Shown: positions 7,455 to 15,044 of the stretch, piece after piece
Layout of the letters: each line of letters opens with the position of its first letter
How positions within the stretch are numbered: the stretch's first letter is position 1
NCBI RefSeq assembly: GCF_018918235.1
Contig: NZ_JAHLQE010000140.1
Coordinates: forward strand, 1-38,601
DNA from: Eubacterium sp. MSJ-13
GTDB lineage: Bacteria; Bacillota; Clostridia; Lachnospirales; Lachnospiraceae
Direction of reading: 5' to 3'
Length of the DNA stretch: 38,601 bases
The notes under the pieces: model-generated
What the model saw: the letters and a program-made list of their open reading frames with translations, nothing else
Databases searched by the model: none
Told to the model about the DNA's origin: nothing
Position numbers and translations under genes: made by a program

Positions 7455-7516
7455 TTGACAAAGCACAACAATATGTATATATTTTATATATAATATTTTT
7501 ATATATAAAAATATTA
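7455..7516 (+). promoter_or_regulatory. padR promoter with a 26-bp palindrome
   Basis: -35 TTGACA (7455-7460), 17-base spacer, -10 TATATT (7478-7483). Just downstream, 7491-7516 is a perfect palindrome with half-site TAATATTTTTATA, flanked by ATGT...ACAT-like sequence as in known PadR operators. Its position at the transcription start suits autorepression by PadR. Confidence 0.65.
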
Positions 7517-7547
7517 CATATAATTCACACAGAAAGGAAGTGTAAAA

Positions 7548-7874
7548 ATGTACTATCCTGTATCTGCACGTCTGATAGAATTTTTAATCCTATCGGTGCT
7601 GCAAAAAGAAGATTCATATGGATACGAGATAAGCCGGACGGTTAAACTTGTGGCGGATATAAAGGAGTCCACGCTTTATCCAATATTGAAGAAACTTGAG
7701 AAAAATGGATTTATGACTACCTACACAAAGGAGTATCAGGGAAGAAAAAGAAAATATTATTCTTTGACGGATGCGGGTGTAGAGGAACTTAAATTCTTAA
7801 ATTCAGAATGGATAAGTTACAGAGATACAATTGACGGTATAGTAGAAGGGAGAATAAAAAATGACGAGAGATGA
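7548..7874 (+). CDS. PadR family transcriptional regulator
   Basis: A small (108 residue) winged-helix repressor of the PadR family, short subfamily. The pattern LIEFLILSVLQKEDSYGYEI, followed by ESTLYPILKKLEKNGF and then the wing EYQGRKRKYYSLTDAG, is diagnostic. The N-terminus MYYPVSARLIEF fits the family, and the start has an AGGAAGTG site. It is the first gene of a tight run: it overlaps the next gene by 14 bases, and that gene is a HAAS-domain membrane protein, a pairing seen in many Firmicutes. By family analogy it represses its own operon until a signal, often a toxic or envelope-active compound, relieves binding. The palindrome at 7491-7516 is the likely site. Confidence 0.95.
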   Translation: MYYPVSARLIEFLILSVLQKEDSYGYEISRTVKLVADIKESTLYPILKKLEKNGFMTTYTKEYQGRKRKYYSLTDAGVEELKFLNSEWISYRDTIDGIVEGRIKNDER

Positions 7875-8469
7875 ATATTTGGGGCAGCTTAGCAAATATC
7901 TGAAAAAACTGCCTAAGGCTGATTATGATGATGCAATGGAATATTTTACGGAGTATTTTTCTGAGACAGATGATGATGAAGCAAAAAAACTTATGGAGGA
8001 GCTTGGAACACCAAAAGAAGCTGCCTGCGACATTATAAGCAATATCCTTGACAAAAGGATAGATGAGAAAAAGCAGGCTGATGAAAAGAAACAGGGTGAC
8101 AGCGGGAAAAGGTCGGTATTTGGTATATTGTGGGTGGCAATACTTGCAATATGTGCGATTCCTGTTGCTACACCGCTTCTTATAAGTGGTCTGGTCGTAA
8201 TGTTTTGTATTGTGCTTTGTATTGTATTAGTTTTGTTATGCGTATTTTTAGTCGGTGTGTGCTCGGTTATAGCAGGACTTGCCGTTATAGCGAGGGCGAT
8301 AGTTACGATAAGGCTTTCAATATCAGCGGCGTTAATGCTCTCAGGTCTTGGAATTGCAGCGATAGGCGTTGGAATTATTGTTTCAGTACTCGGAGTTTTA
8401 TTTAGCAGATTTATTATTGATATTACTATTAAGTTTGCACAGAAAGCGTCTAAAAGGGGGAAAAAATAA
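7861..8469 (+). CDS. HAAS (DUF1700) domain membrane protein
   Basis: A 202-residue protein with a cytosolic HAAS/DUF1700-type N-terminus and a hydrophobic C-terminal half. The opening MTRDEYLGQLSKYLKKLP and then DAMEYFTEYF and LGTPKEAA form the typical helical domain. A charged Lys/Glu/Gln linker (about 65-85) leads into three or four membrane segments (about 88-190). These proteins usually sit between a PadR regulator and a DUF4097 protein, as here, and the trio is thought to sense or respond to envelope conditions. The start overlaps the end of padR, and the stop overlaps the next start (TAATG), so translation is probably coupled. The biochemical function is unknown. Confidence 0.9.
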   Translation: MTRDEYLGQLSKYLKKLPKADYDDAMEYFTEYFSETDDDEAKKLMEELGTPKEAACDIISNILDKRIDEKKQADEKKQGDSGKRSVFGILWVAILAICAIPVATPLLISGLVVMFCIVLCIVLVLLCVFLVGVCSVIAGLAVIARAIVTIRLSISAALMLSGLGIAAIGVGIIVSVLGVLFSRFIIDITIKFAQKASKRGKK

Positions 8470-9557
8470 TGAAAAAATTTATAAATATATCTTTGATAGC
8501 AGGAATATTATGTTTATTTTTTGGAGCTGGAATGTTTTTTGTCGGAGGAGCAATGGGTGGTGGAAAAGTTGTAAAAAAACTGGATTTTAGTTCAATGCTC
8601 ACAACTGATAGTAAAAATCTTGAAAAAGAATATGCAGTATTAAAAAAGACAAAAATAAACGATTTTGATAAGATAAATGTAAAGTTAAATACAATTGATT
8701 TTAAAATTGCAAGATCAGATGACAAAAACTGTTATATAGAATATAATCTAAAGAAAGAAAAGGGTGAAGTTCCGATAGATTATGAGGTGACCAAAGGTGA
8801 ATTTAAGCTCATACAGAAATCAAATCATGTTACAGTAAACATGGATTTAAGCGGAATCGAAGCCTTGCTTGGCGGTACGAAAGATTATGTACAAAAAAAT
8901 CAGTTCACATTGTATCTGCCAGAGGATAAAAAGATAAGCAGTACGGAACTTGATACGGCAGATGGAGATATTTCTGTGGACAGACTTAAAAGTGACAATA
9001 TAGATATATCAGTAGATGCAGGTGATATAAAACTTTCGGATGCAGATTCAAAAGATATAAAAATATCATCTTCTGACGGAGATATTTCGGTAAAAGGTTC
9101 TAAATTTGCAAGTGCCACGATTAACAACAGTGATGGCGATACTAAGTTTGAAGATATTGATATTGACAGCGGAAAAATATCAACAAATGATGGAGATATC
9201 TCTGTCAAAAATACAAGTCTTAAAGGCATAGATATAACAGACAATTATGGTGACATTAAGTGCAGCGACGGTTCGTTTGAGGACATAGCAGTAAATTTAA
9301 ATGACGGTGATTTGAGATTGCAGAATACTAAATTTGCCGGGAATATAAAAATTAAATCAGGTTATGGGGATGTGAAAGTTATAGGCTTTGATGACTGGAA
9401 AGGCATTTCGGTAAATGCAAAGACAAGTTATGGTGATGTGAGCGTAAAGAATATAACAGATGGTGATAAAACGGAAAAATCTTTTGAGAGAAATATTGAT
9501 TCTGCGACGGCAACGCTTGAGATAAAGTGTTCAGACGGTGATATTTCCATCAGATAG
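8469..9557 (+). CDS. DUF4097 family beta-repeat protein
   Basis: A 362-residue membrane-anchored protein. One N-terminal transmembrane helix (about 5-28, with a Gly-rich end) is followed by an extracytoplasmic region. From about residue 155 this shows ten short beta-repeats, each with a Gly-Asp turn (DGDISV, AGDIKL, YGDVKV, NDGDLRL and similar). That regular pattern is characteristic of the DUF4097/'putative adhesin' fold, a right-handed beta-helix-like stack. Partners in the operon are PadR, the HAAS protein and, 25 bases on, a LytTR response regulator. The role is probably surface sensing or an envelope scaffold linked to that regulation. Adhesion is only a family label, not shown. Confidence 0.9.
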   Translation: MKKFINISLIAGILCLFFGAGMFFVGGAMGGGKVVKKLDFSSMLTTDSKNLEKEYAVLKKTKINDFDKINVKLNTIDFKIARSDDKNCYIEYNLKKEKGEVPIDYEVTKGEFKLIQKSNHVTVNMDLSGIEALLGGTKDYVQKNQFTLYLPEDKKISSTELDTADGDISVDRLKSDNIDISVDAGDIKLSDADSKDIKISSSDGDISVKGSKFASATINNSDGDTKFEDIDIDSGKISTNDGDISVKNTSLKGIDITDNYGDIKCSDGSFEDIAVNLNDGDLRLQNTKFAGNIKIKSGYGDVKVIGFDDWKGISVNAKTSYGDVSVKNITDGDKTEKSFERNIDSATATLEIKCSDGDISIR

Positions 9558-9581
9558 TATAAAACAAAAACGAGGAAAGAA

Positions 9582-10310
9582 ATGAAGATAGGAATTATTG
9601 AAGATGAAGCTGTGCATATGCAGATATTAAACAGATACATTAAAAACTGGGGAGTGGAAAGAAAAGAAAATATACAGATAAAAGAGTATGACAGTGCGGA
9701 GAGTTTTTTATTTGCATGGGAGGACGAAAAAGACTTTGATATATTGTTTATTGACATACAGATGAAAAAGATGGATGGCATTAAAATGGCAAAGCGTATA
9801 AGGGAGTCTGACAATAATATAGCACTTGTGTTTACTACAGGGGTTGCTGAATATATATCAGAGGGCTACGAAGTCGAAGCACTTCATTATCTGATAAAGC
9901 CTATCAGTGAAGAAAAAGTGGTTCAGTGTCTTGAGCGTGCCATAAAGAAAAAAAGTGACACAGAATATATTATATTTCGTGGTGAGGACGGAGTTTTTAA
10001 GTTTGATAAAAGAAAGATAATGTATGTCGAGGCAGCAGGGCACAATACGGTTTTTAATGTTTTGGAAGATGGCAGAAGTGTCTCGTACACTGTTCTTGAG
10101 GCCGTTAAAAATGTTGAAAAGAGGCTTGACGGAGATAATTTTGTAAAATGCCATCGTTCATATATTTGTAATCTTGAATTTGTACATAGTATAGGAAAAA
10201 ATGAGATAATATTTGATGATGGCTCAAAAATCCCGGTTAGCAGGCGCGCATATCCTGTTGTGAACGAAGCATTTATACATTATTACAAGAGAGTAGAGGT
10301 TTACAGATGA
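9582..10310 (+). CDS. LytTR family response regulator
   Basis: A 242-residue two-component response regulator. The receiver domain (1-120) has acidic residues E7/D8, phospho-acceptor D58 in LFIDIQMKKMDG and the K of YLIKPIS. The C-terminal LytTR DNA-binding domain (about 135-240) shows YVEAAGHNTVF, FVKCHRSYICNL and IPVSRRAYPVV, all typical of AgrA/VirR/LytR-type regulators. The start has a GAGGAAAG site. The gene overlaps its kinase partner by four bases (ATGA). Its most likely target is the ABC exporter pair next door, whose promoter carries two direct repeats that match the LytTR consensus. Its place in an operon headed by padR suggests that two layers of control act on the same locus. Confidence 0.95.
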   Translation: MKIGIIEDEAVHMQILNRYIKNWGVERKENIQIKEYDSAESFLFAWEDEKDFDILFIDIQMKKMDGIKMAKRIRESDNNIALVFTTGVAEYISEGYEVEALHYLIKPISEEKVVQCLERAIKKKSDTEYIIFRGEDGVFKFDKRKIMYVEAAGHNTVFNVLEDGRSVSYTVLEAVKNVEKRLDGDNFVKCHRSYICNLEFVHSIGKNEIIFDDGSKIPVSRRAYPVVNEAFIHYYKRVEVYR

Positions 10311-11044
10311 AGATAAATATATTAGGCATAATTGCGGCAGTTATCTTACTTGTACTGCTTATGGTTATAGTAATAAGAAGGCTGATTGTTTTTGTGACAG
10401 AAAAAAATATATCGGCATATCAGAGTAGTCTTATCGAAAGACATTATGAGGAAGTTGAAAATATGTATCGTCAGACAAGAGGCTGGCGTCACGATTACCG
10501 CACACATATACAGACGATGAAGGCTTATCTGCAGATGAAAGAATATGATAAACTTGATACATACTTAAATGACCTTGAGATTGACCTGACTACTGTTGAT
10601 ACTGTTATAAAAACAGGAAATGTAATGATTGATGCGATTTTAAACAGCAAGATTTCACTTGCTGGTCAGAGAAAAATAAAAGTTGATGCCAAAGCCATTG
10701 TGCCTGCTGACTTAAATACTTCTGTTTCTGAGGTCGACTTAAGCATAGTGCTCGGCAATCTTATGGACAATGCGATAGAGGCGTGTCAGAAGATAAAAGA
10801 TGAGGATAAGAGATTTATCAGGGTTTACATTGATATACTGAAAGGTCAGCTTTATCTGTATGTTATGAACTCATCTGAGGGTAAGTTAAAGAGAAGCGGA
10901 AATCTGTATCACTCAACAAAAACAGAAGAATATCACGGCTTTGGTCTGAGAAGAACAGACAAAGTTGTGGAAAAATATGGTGGCTACTTAAACAGACAGG
11001 ACGAGGATGGAGTGTTTGCAACCGAGGTGATGCTGCCATTATAA
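10307..11044 (+). CDS. GHKL (AgrC-type) sensor histidine kinase without a sensor domain
   Basis: A 245-residue histidine kinase of the GHKL/AgrC-NatK class. A single N-terminal membrane helix (about 5-30) leads directly into the dimerisation helix with the phospho-acceptor motif RHDYRTH (H62). The ATPase domain shows the N-box LGNLMDNAIEAC and the G-box GFGLRR. Typical AgrC-type kinases carry six or more membrane helices as a sensor; here none are left, so it may sense through a partner. The HAAS and DUF4097 membrane proteins encoded just upstream are candidates, which is inference. It overlaps the response regulator by four bases and ends about 135 bases before the exporter genes. Confidence 0.92.
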   Translation: MKINILGIIAAVILLVLLMVIVIRRLIVFVTEKNISAYQSSLIERHYEEVENMYRQTRGWRHDYRTHIQTMKAYLQMKEYDKLDTYLNDLEIDLTTVDTVIKTGNVMIDAILNSKISLAGQRKIKVDAKAIVPADLNTSVSEVDLSIVLGNLMDNAIEACQKIKDEDKRFIRVYIDILKGQLYLYVMNSSEGKLKRSGNLYHSTKTEEYHGFGLRRTDKVVEKYGGYLNRQDEDGVFATEVMLPL

Positions 11045-11079
11045 AGCTGCCGCAATAATATTATTATTGTAAAAAATTA

Positions 11080-11145
11080 ACCATTCGTGCATGAAATGTA
11101 CCGTTCGTGCACGAATTTATTTTTTGCTTAAAAAAGTGTTATCAT
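11080..11145 (+). promoter_or_regulatory. Tandem LytTR-type sites and weak promoter of the ABC exporter
   Basis: ACCATTCGT (11080-11088) and ACCGTTCGT (11100-11108) are direct repeats 20 bp apart. The second fits the LytTR consensus [TA][AC][CA]GTTN[AG][TG] fully; the first differs at one base. A poor -35 (TTATTT, 11117-11122), 17-base spacer and -10 TATCAT (11140-11145) follow, the layout of an activator-dependent promoter. Each repeat also contains a near-palindrome, TTCGTGCAYGAA. Confidence 0.7.
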
Positions 11146-11178
11146 ATGGAAAATAAATTGAAGAAGAGGAAAAAAGAA

Positions 11179-12999
11179 ATGAATGAGAATAAGACAAAGC
11201 GTTATGGAGTGATAAGCGATATACTATGGATTTTCGGCTTGATAAAAAAATATTGTCCGGTTGCATTGTTTCTTGCAGTGGTTGAGATATTTATGCGAGT
11301 GCTGCAGCCATTTCTTAGTATTGTATTATCCAAAGCTGCAGTAGATATTGTCACAGGTGATACATGGATGAATTTAGGTATATTTATATTGCTGCTGTTT
11401 GTTTATATAGTGGCGAAAGCCGCTGGTGCAGGAAGCTATGGAGGAAAGTATATTCCATGTAACAATATGAGATTTTTGCTTTTGTCGGAACTTTTTTTAA
11501 AAAGTCAGAAAGTAGCTTATCAGTGCGGTGAGGGCGGAGAAAATAAAAAGACATATAACAAAGCGGTAGAGACATTAGCAAATGAGGGAGATAATGGTGC
11601 TACAAGTAATCTAATAAACAGAACGGTATCTATTATCATAAATATTTTATGTTTTATATTATATTCCGGAGTTATAGGAAGTCTTAATATGTTTATGCTT
11701 GCTGTCGTTATTGTTTTGTCGCTTATAAATTGTTATGCACAGGATTATGGCATGAAATACTATGAAAGTGTGAGAAAAGAAAGTGCAGAACTTAACAGCA
11801 AATATTATTGTATAAAAGGCAATATGGGAAATACAAGTATGGCAAAGGATGTGAGGATGTTTGATATGGATAGCTGGCTCTCAAAGCTGAGGGACAATAT
11901 CATCGGAAAGATAACTGACTTTAATATCAAAAAAGGAAAAGTTACATCCCGTGTCGAAAAAATTGGTTTTTTAATATCCATGCTATGTGATATGACAGTG
12001 TATATATACCTTATAAGTAAAGCCGTACAGGGAAGCATAACGGCAGGAGAATTTGTAATGTATTTTGGTGCTGTGGCAGATTTTTCAGGTTTTGTGGGAA
12101 ACATTATACATGATATGTTAGAGTTAAGGAATGCCGCTAAAAAGGCAGATGATATAAGAAAATATTTTGATCTTGCGGATGAGCAGATGGATGATGGCGA
12201 GGGGACAAAAGAGTTAAAAGCTCCTATGGAAATAGAGTTTCGTAATGTGAGCTTTTCGTATAAAAGTGATGATGAAGATAAGGAAAATATAAAGATTTTT
12301 AAGCATTTTAATCTGAAGATAAGATCCGGAGAAAAAATAGCATTAGTCGGTGTAAATGGTGCAGGAAAGACTACCCTTGTAAAATTGCTTACAGGAATGT
12401 ATGAGCCTGATGAGGGATGTATTCTGATAAACGGCATTGACAGAAACAGATTTGCAAGGTCAGAATTTTATAAGTTGTTTTCAGTTGTATTTCAGGAATA
12501 TTTTATACTTCCGTTTAAGATAAGTGAAAATGTATCTTTGAAAAGAGCAGTCGATGCGGACAATGAAAAGGTACTTGATGCACTTGAAAAAGCAGGCTTA
12601 AAACAATACTTTGATAGCAGGGGGATAACACCTGAGCGTTATATAACGAAGTCAATGCATAAAAACGGTATTGAACTGTCGGGAGGTCAGAACCAGCGTC
12701 TTTTACTTGCAAGGGCATTGTATAAAGATGCACCAGTGCTTGTGCTTGATGAGCCGACAGCGGCACTCGACCCGATTGCTGAAAGCGAGATATATAACAG
12801 TTATGTAAAATATACGGACAAAAAAACGGCAATATTTATATCACACCGATTTGCGAGTACAAGATTTTCAGACAGGATAATCATGCTTGAAAAAGGAAAA
12901 GTGATAGAACAGGGAACACATGAGGAGCTTATGCAGATGAACGGAAGATATGCACAGATGTTTGAAGTGCAGAGCAGTTATTATGAGAGGACAGTATGA
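11179..12999 (+). CDS. ABC exporter half-transporter, subunit 1
   Basis: A 606-residue membrane-ATPase fusion of the exporter type. Five or six membrane helices lie in about the first 320 residues. The ATPase domain follows, with Walker A VNGAGKTT (about 392-399), signature LSGGQNQR, Walker B VLVLDEPTAALD and H-loop ISHR. The start at 11179 has an AGAGGA site eight bases upstream. Longer in-frame starts (GTG at 11107, ATG at 11146) fall inside or right at the promoter, so I reject them. It overlaps the second exporter gene by four bases (ATGA), so the two products likely form a heterodimer. Substrate is unknown. Control by a LytTR system fits export of, or immunity to, a peptide or other antimicrobial, but no small peptide gene is visible. 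Confidence 0.93.
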   Translation: MNENKTKRYGVISDILWIFGLIKKYCPVALFLAVVEIFMRVLQPFLSIVLSKAAVDIVTGDTWMNLGIFILLLFVYIVAKAAGAGSYGGKYIPCNNMRFLLLSELFLKSQKVAYQCGEGGENKKTYNKAVETLANEGDNGATSNLINRTVSIIINILCFILYSGVIGSLNMFMLAVVIVLSLINCYAQDYGMKYYESVRKESAELNSKYYCIKGNMGNTSMAKDVRMFDMDSWLSKLRDNIIGKITDFNIKKGKVTSRVEKIGFLISMLCDMTVYIYLISKAVQGSITAGEFVMYFGAVADFSGFVGNIIHDMLELRNAAKKADDIRKYFDLADEQMDDGEGTKELKAPMEIEFRNVSFSYKSDDEDKENIKIFKHFNLKIRSGEKIALVGVNGAGKTTLVKLLTGMYEPDEGCILINGIDRNRFARSEFYKLFSVVFQEYFILPFKISENVSLKRAVDADNEKVLDALEKAGLKQYFDSRGITPERYITKSMHKNGIELSGGQNQRLLLARALYKDAPVLVLDEPTAALDPIAESEIYNSYVKYTDKKTAIFISHRFASTRFSDRIIMLEKGKVIEQGTHEELMQMNGRYAQMFEVQSSYYERTV

Positions 13000-14858
13000 T
13001 GGAAAAAATAACAGAAAAAGTTTCATTAAGACAACATATAAAAAATATTAAAAATCTCTATAATATAATAAATGAGATAGATAAAAATTATTTTAAGATT
13101 TCTATGATAACACATATCACAAATGTAGCAGCAGCTTTTGTTGCACTTTGGCTTTCGGCTTATGTTCTTGACGGGCTCGCACAAAAAAAAGGAGCAAAAG
13201 AGTTATCCGAGGTTACCATTATTACGCTTGTTATAATATTTTTGATAAGGTTTGTGGCAAGTACGGCGTGGAATTATGCAGAGGCAAGGCGTGACAGGAT
13301 ATATAATATTTATTCATCAAACATAGAAATGAAAATATTGGATATGGATTACAGTGAGATAGACAGTCCAAAGGTAAAAGGACTAAGAGATAAGATAGAT
13401 AAGGATACAAATTGGGGGTGGGGCATAAATACACCGATATTTATAACAAACGGCATATTGTTTGATATAGTAAATATTTTTGTGTCGCTTGTTCTTGCAT
13501 ATCCGATAGTAAAGATAGTAAGCCATACAGGCAGATATTCTGTATTATTTTCTTTTGTTATGATAATACTTATTGCGATAGTTACGGATAAACTCAGGCT
13601 TCATTATAACAAGATGTTAAAAGAATATCAGTTTTTTGAAGCTGATGAAAAAGATCGTGAAGAAATGGTTAATTTTACATATGATTTTGTTTATAATAGA
13701 AATTATACTTATGCCAACACAAAAGATATTAAGATATATAATGGCTATAACCTTTTAAAATGTTATACAAAAGAAACTTTCTTTTCCAAAAAGCGTAAGG
13801 AATTAGATACAAAAGGAGCTTTCAGTATGGGAATGGAAGCTGCAATGGGTGATGTTACTATGGGAGTAGTAGAGGCAGGTGCATATCTGGTTGTAATCCT
13901 TGCCGCACTTTCGGGAAAAGTAAGTACAGGAGATGTGGTTGTTTTTGTAGGCAGTCTGCAAAAGCTTCTGACAGGTGTCGCACATATCTGCACATCGCTT
14001 GTAACTCTTGCATTTGAGGCGAAAAAGCAGATTTCCACATTGGAACTTATCGGATTAAAAGATGAGATGTATAAAGGAAAACTTCCGGTTGAAAAGAGAA
14101 GTGATAATGAATATAAGATAGAGTTTAAAAATGTATATTTTAAATATCCTGGAAGTGATGAGTATGCACTTAAAAACTTTTCAATGGAATTAAATATAGG
14201 AGAAAAACTTGCGATAGTCGGAATGAACGGTTCGGGAAAAACAACAATGATAAAACTTTTGTGCCGCCTTTATGATGTTGAAAAAGGAGAGATATTATTA
14301 AACGGTATTGATATAAGAAAGTTTGACCAGAGGGAATACAGAAGATTGTTTTCAGTTGTCTTTCAGGACTTTAATATTCTCCCGTTTACATTGAAGCAAA
14401 ATGTGGCAGCAGATATGGAGGGAGATAAGGAAAAGATAGAGGAATGTCTTGAAAAAGCAGGGTTAAAAACAAGGCTTGATAAACTTGATGACGGACTTGA
14501 TACATATATAGGAAAAAGTTATGATGAAAGCGGCGTTGAATTTTCGGGAGGGGAATTGCAAAAGATAGCGATAGCAAGGGCAATCTATAAGGAAGCTCCA
14601 TTTGTGCTCCTCGATGAACCGACAGCGGCACTTGATCCTATTGCAGAATACGAAATTTACAGCAATTTTGACAAGATGGTAAAAGACAAAACGGCGATTT
14701 ATATTTCACACAGACTTTCATCATGCAGGTTTTGTAAGAATATAGCAGTATTTGACAGGGGTGAGATTGTGCAGTTTGGAACGCATGAGGAGCTTTTGGA
14801 AGATACGGACGGAAAATATTACGAACTTTGGAATGCACAGGCACAGTATTATGTGTAG
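12996..14858 (+). CDS. ABC exporter half-transporter, subunit 2
   Basis: A 620-residue partner of the preceding gene with the same architecture: about six membrane helices in residues 25-330, then an ATPase domain with Walker A MNGSGKTT (about 410), signature FSGGELQK, Walker B VLLDEPTAALD and H-loop ISHR. The signature departs from LSGGQ (FSGGE), so one of the two composite ATP sites may be less active, as is common in heterodimeric exporters. Translation is coupled to subunit 1 through the ATGA overlap. A second ATG three bases on is an equally good start. No terminator is obvious before the promoter of the third AAA/PD-(D/E)XK gene, which begins only 18 bases past the stop. Confidence 0.93.
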   Translation: MMEKITEKVSLRQHIKNIKNLYNIINEIDKNYFKISMITHITNVAAAFVALWLSAYVLDGLAQKKGAKELSEVTIITLVIIFLIRFVASTAWNYAEARRDRIYNIYSSNIEMKILDMDYSEIDSPKVKGLRDKIDKDTNWGWGINTPIFITNGILFDIVNIFVSLVLAYPIVKIVSHTGRYSVLFSFVMIILIAIVTDKLRLHYNKMLKEYQFFEADEKDREEMVNFTYDFVYNRNYTYANTKDIKIYNGYNLLKCYTKETFFSKKRKELDTKGAFSMGMEAAMGDVTMGVVEAGAYLVVILAALSGKVSTGDVVVFVGSLQKLLTGVAHICTSLVTLAFEAKKQISTLELIGLKDEMYKGKLPVEKRSDNEYKIEFKNVYFKYPGSDEYALKNFSMELNIGEKLAIVGMNGSGKTTMIKLLCRLYDVEKGEILLNGIDIRKFDQREYRRLFSVVFQDFNILPFTLKQNVAADMEGDKEKIEECLEKAGLKTRLDKLDDGLDTYIGKSYDESGVEFSGGELQKIAIARAIYKEAPFVLLDEPTAALDPIAEYEIYSNFDKMVKDKTAIYISHRLSSCRFCKNIAVFDRGEIVQFGTHEELLEDTDGKYYELWNAQAQYYV

Positions 14859-14875
14859 GGGGGAGGTAATTGTGA

Positions 14876-14904
14876 TTGACATTAAATAGAAAGAAAAATA
14901 TACT
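14876..14904 (+). promoter_or_regulatory. Sigma-A promoter of AAA/PD-(D/E)XK gene 3
   Basis: -35 TTGACA (14876-14881), 17-base spacer, -10 TATACT (14899-14904). The flanks and spacer end match those of genes 1 and 2. It is followed by a leader of about 135 bases, in which AGTAATTTAT and the GATGAGGTGA ribosome-site context are shared with gene 2. Confidence 0.85.
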
Positions 14905-15044
14905 AGATGTAGGTGAAATTAAGAGGATATATCGTGTTTGGAAATGATTACAAAAGCACGAAGATTTATAGTAAATTAGTAATTTATGGCAGCAGTTGTG
15001 AAAAAATATTTTTGTTATATAAATGTTAGATGAGGTGAGTTAAG

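Noticed and set aside
8130-8590. Overlapping plus-strand frames inside the HAAS gene and across the next start
   Set aside because: They lie in other frames of well-supported, translation-coupled genes and show no family pattern.
11107-11178. Longer N-terminus for the first exporter subunit from GTG at 11107
   Set aside because: The region contains the LytTR-type boxes and the -10, so these bases are probably not transcribed as coding sequence.
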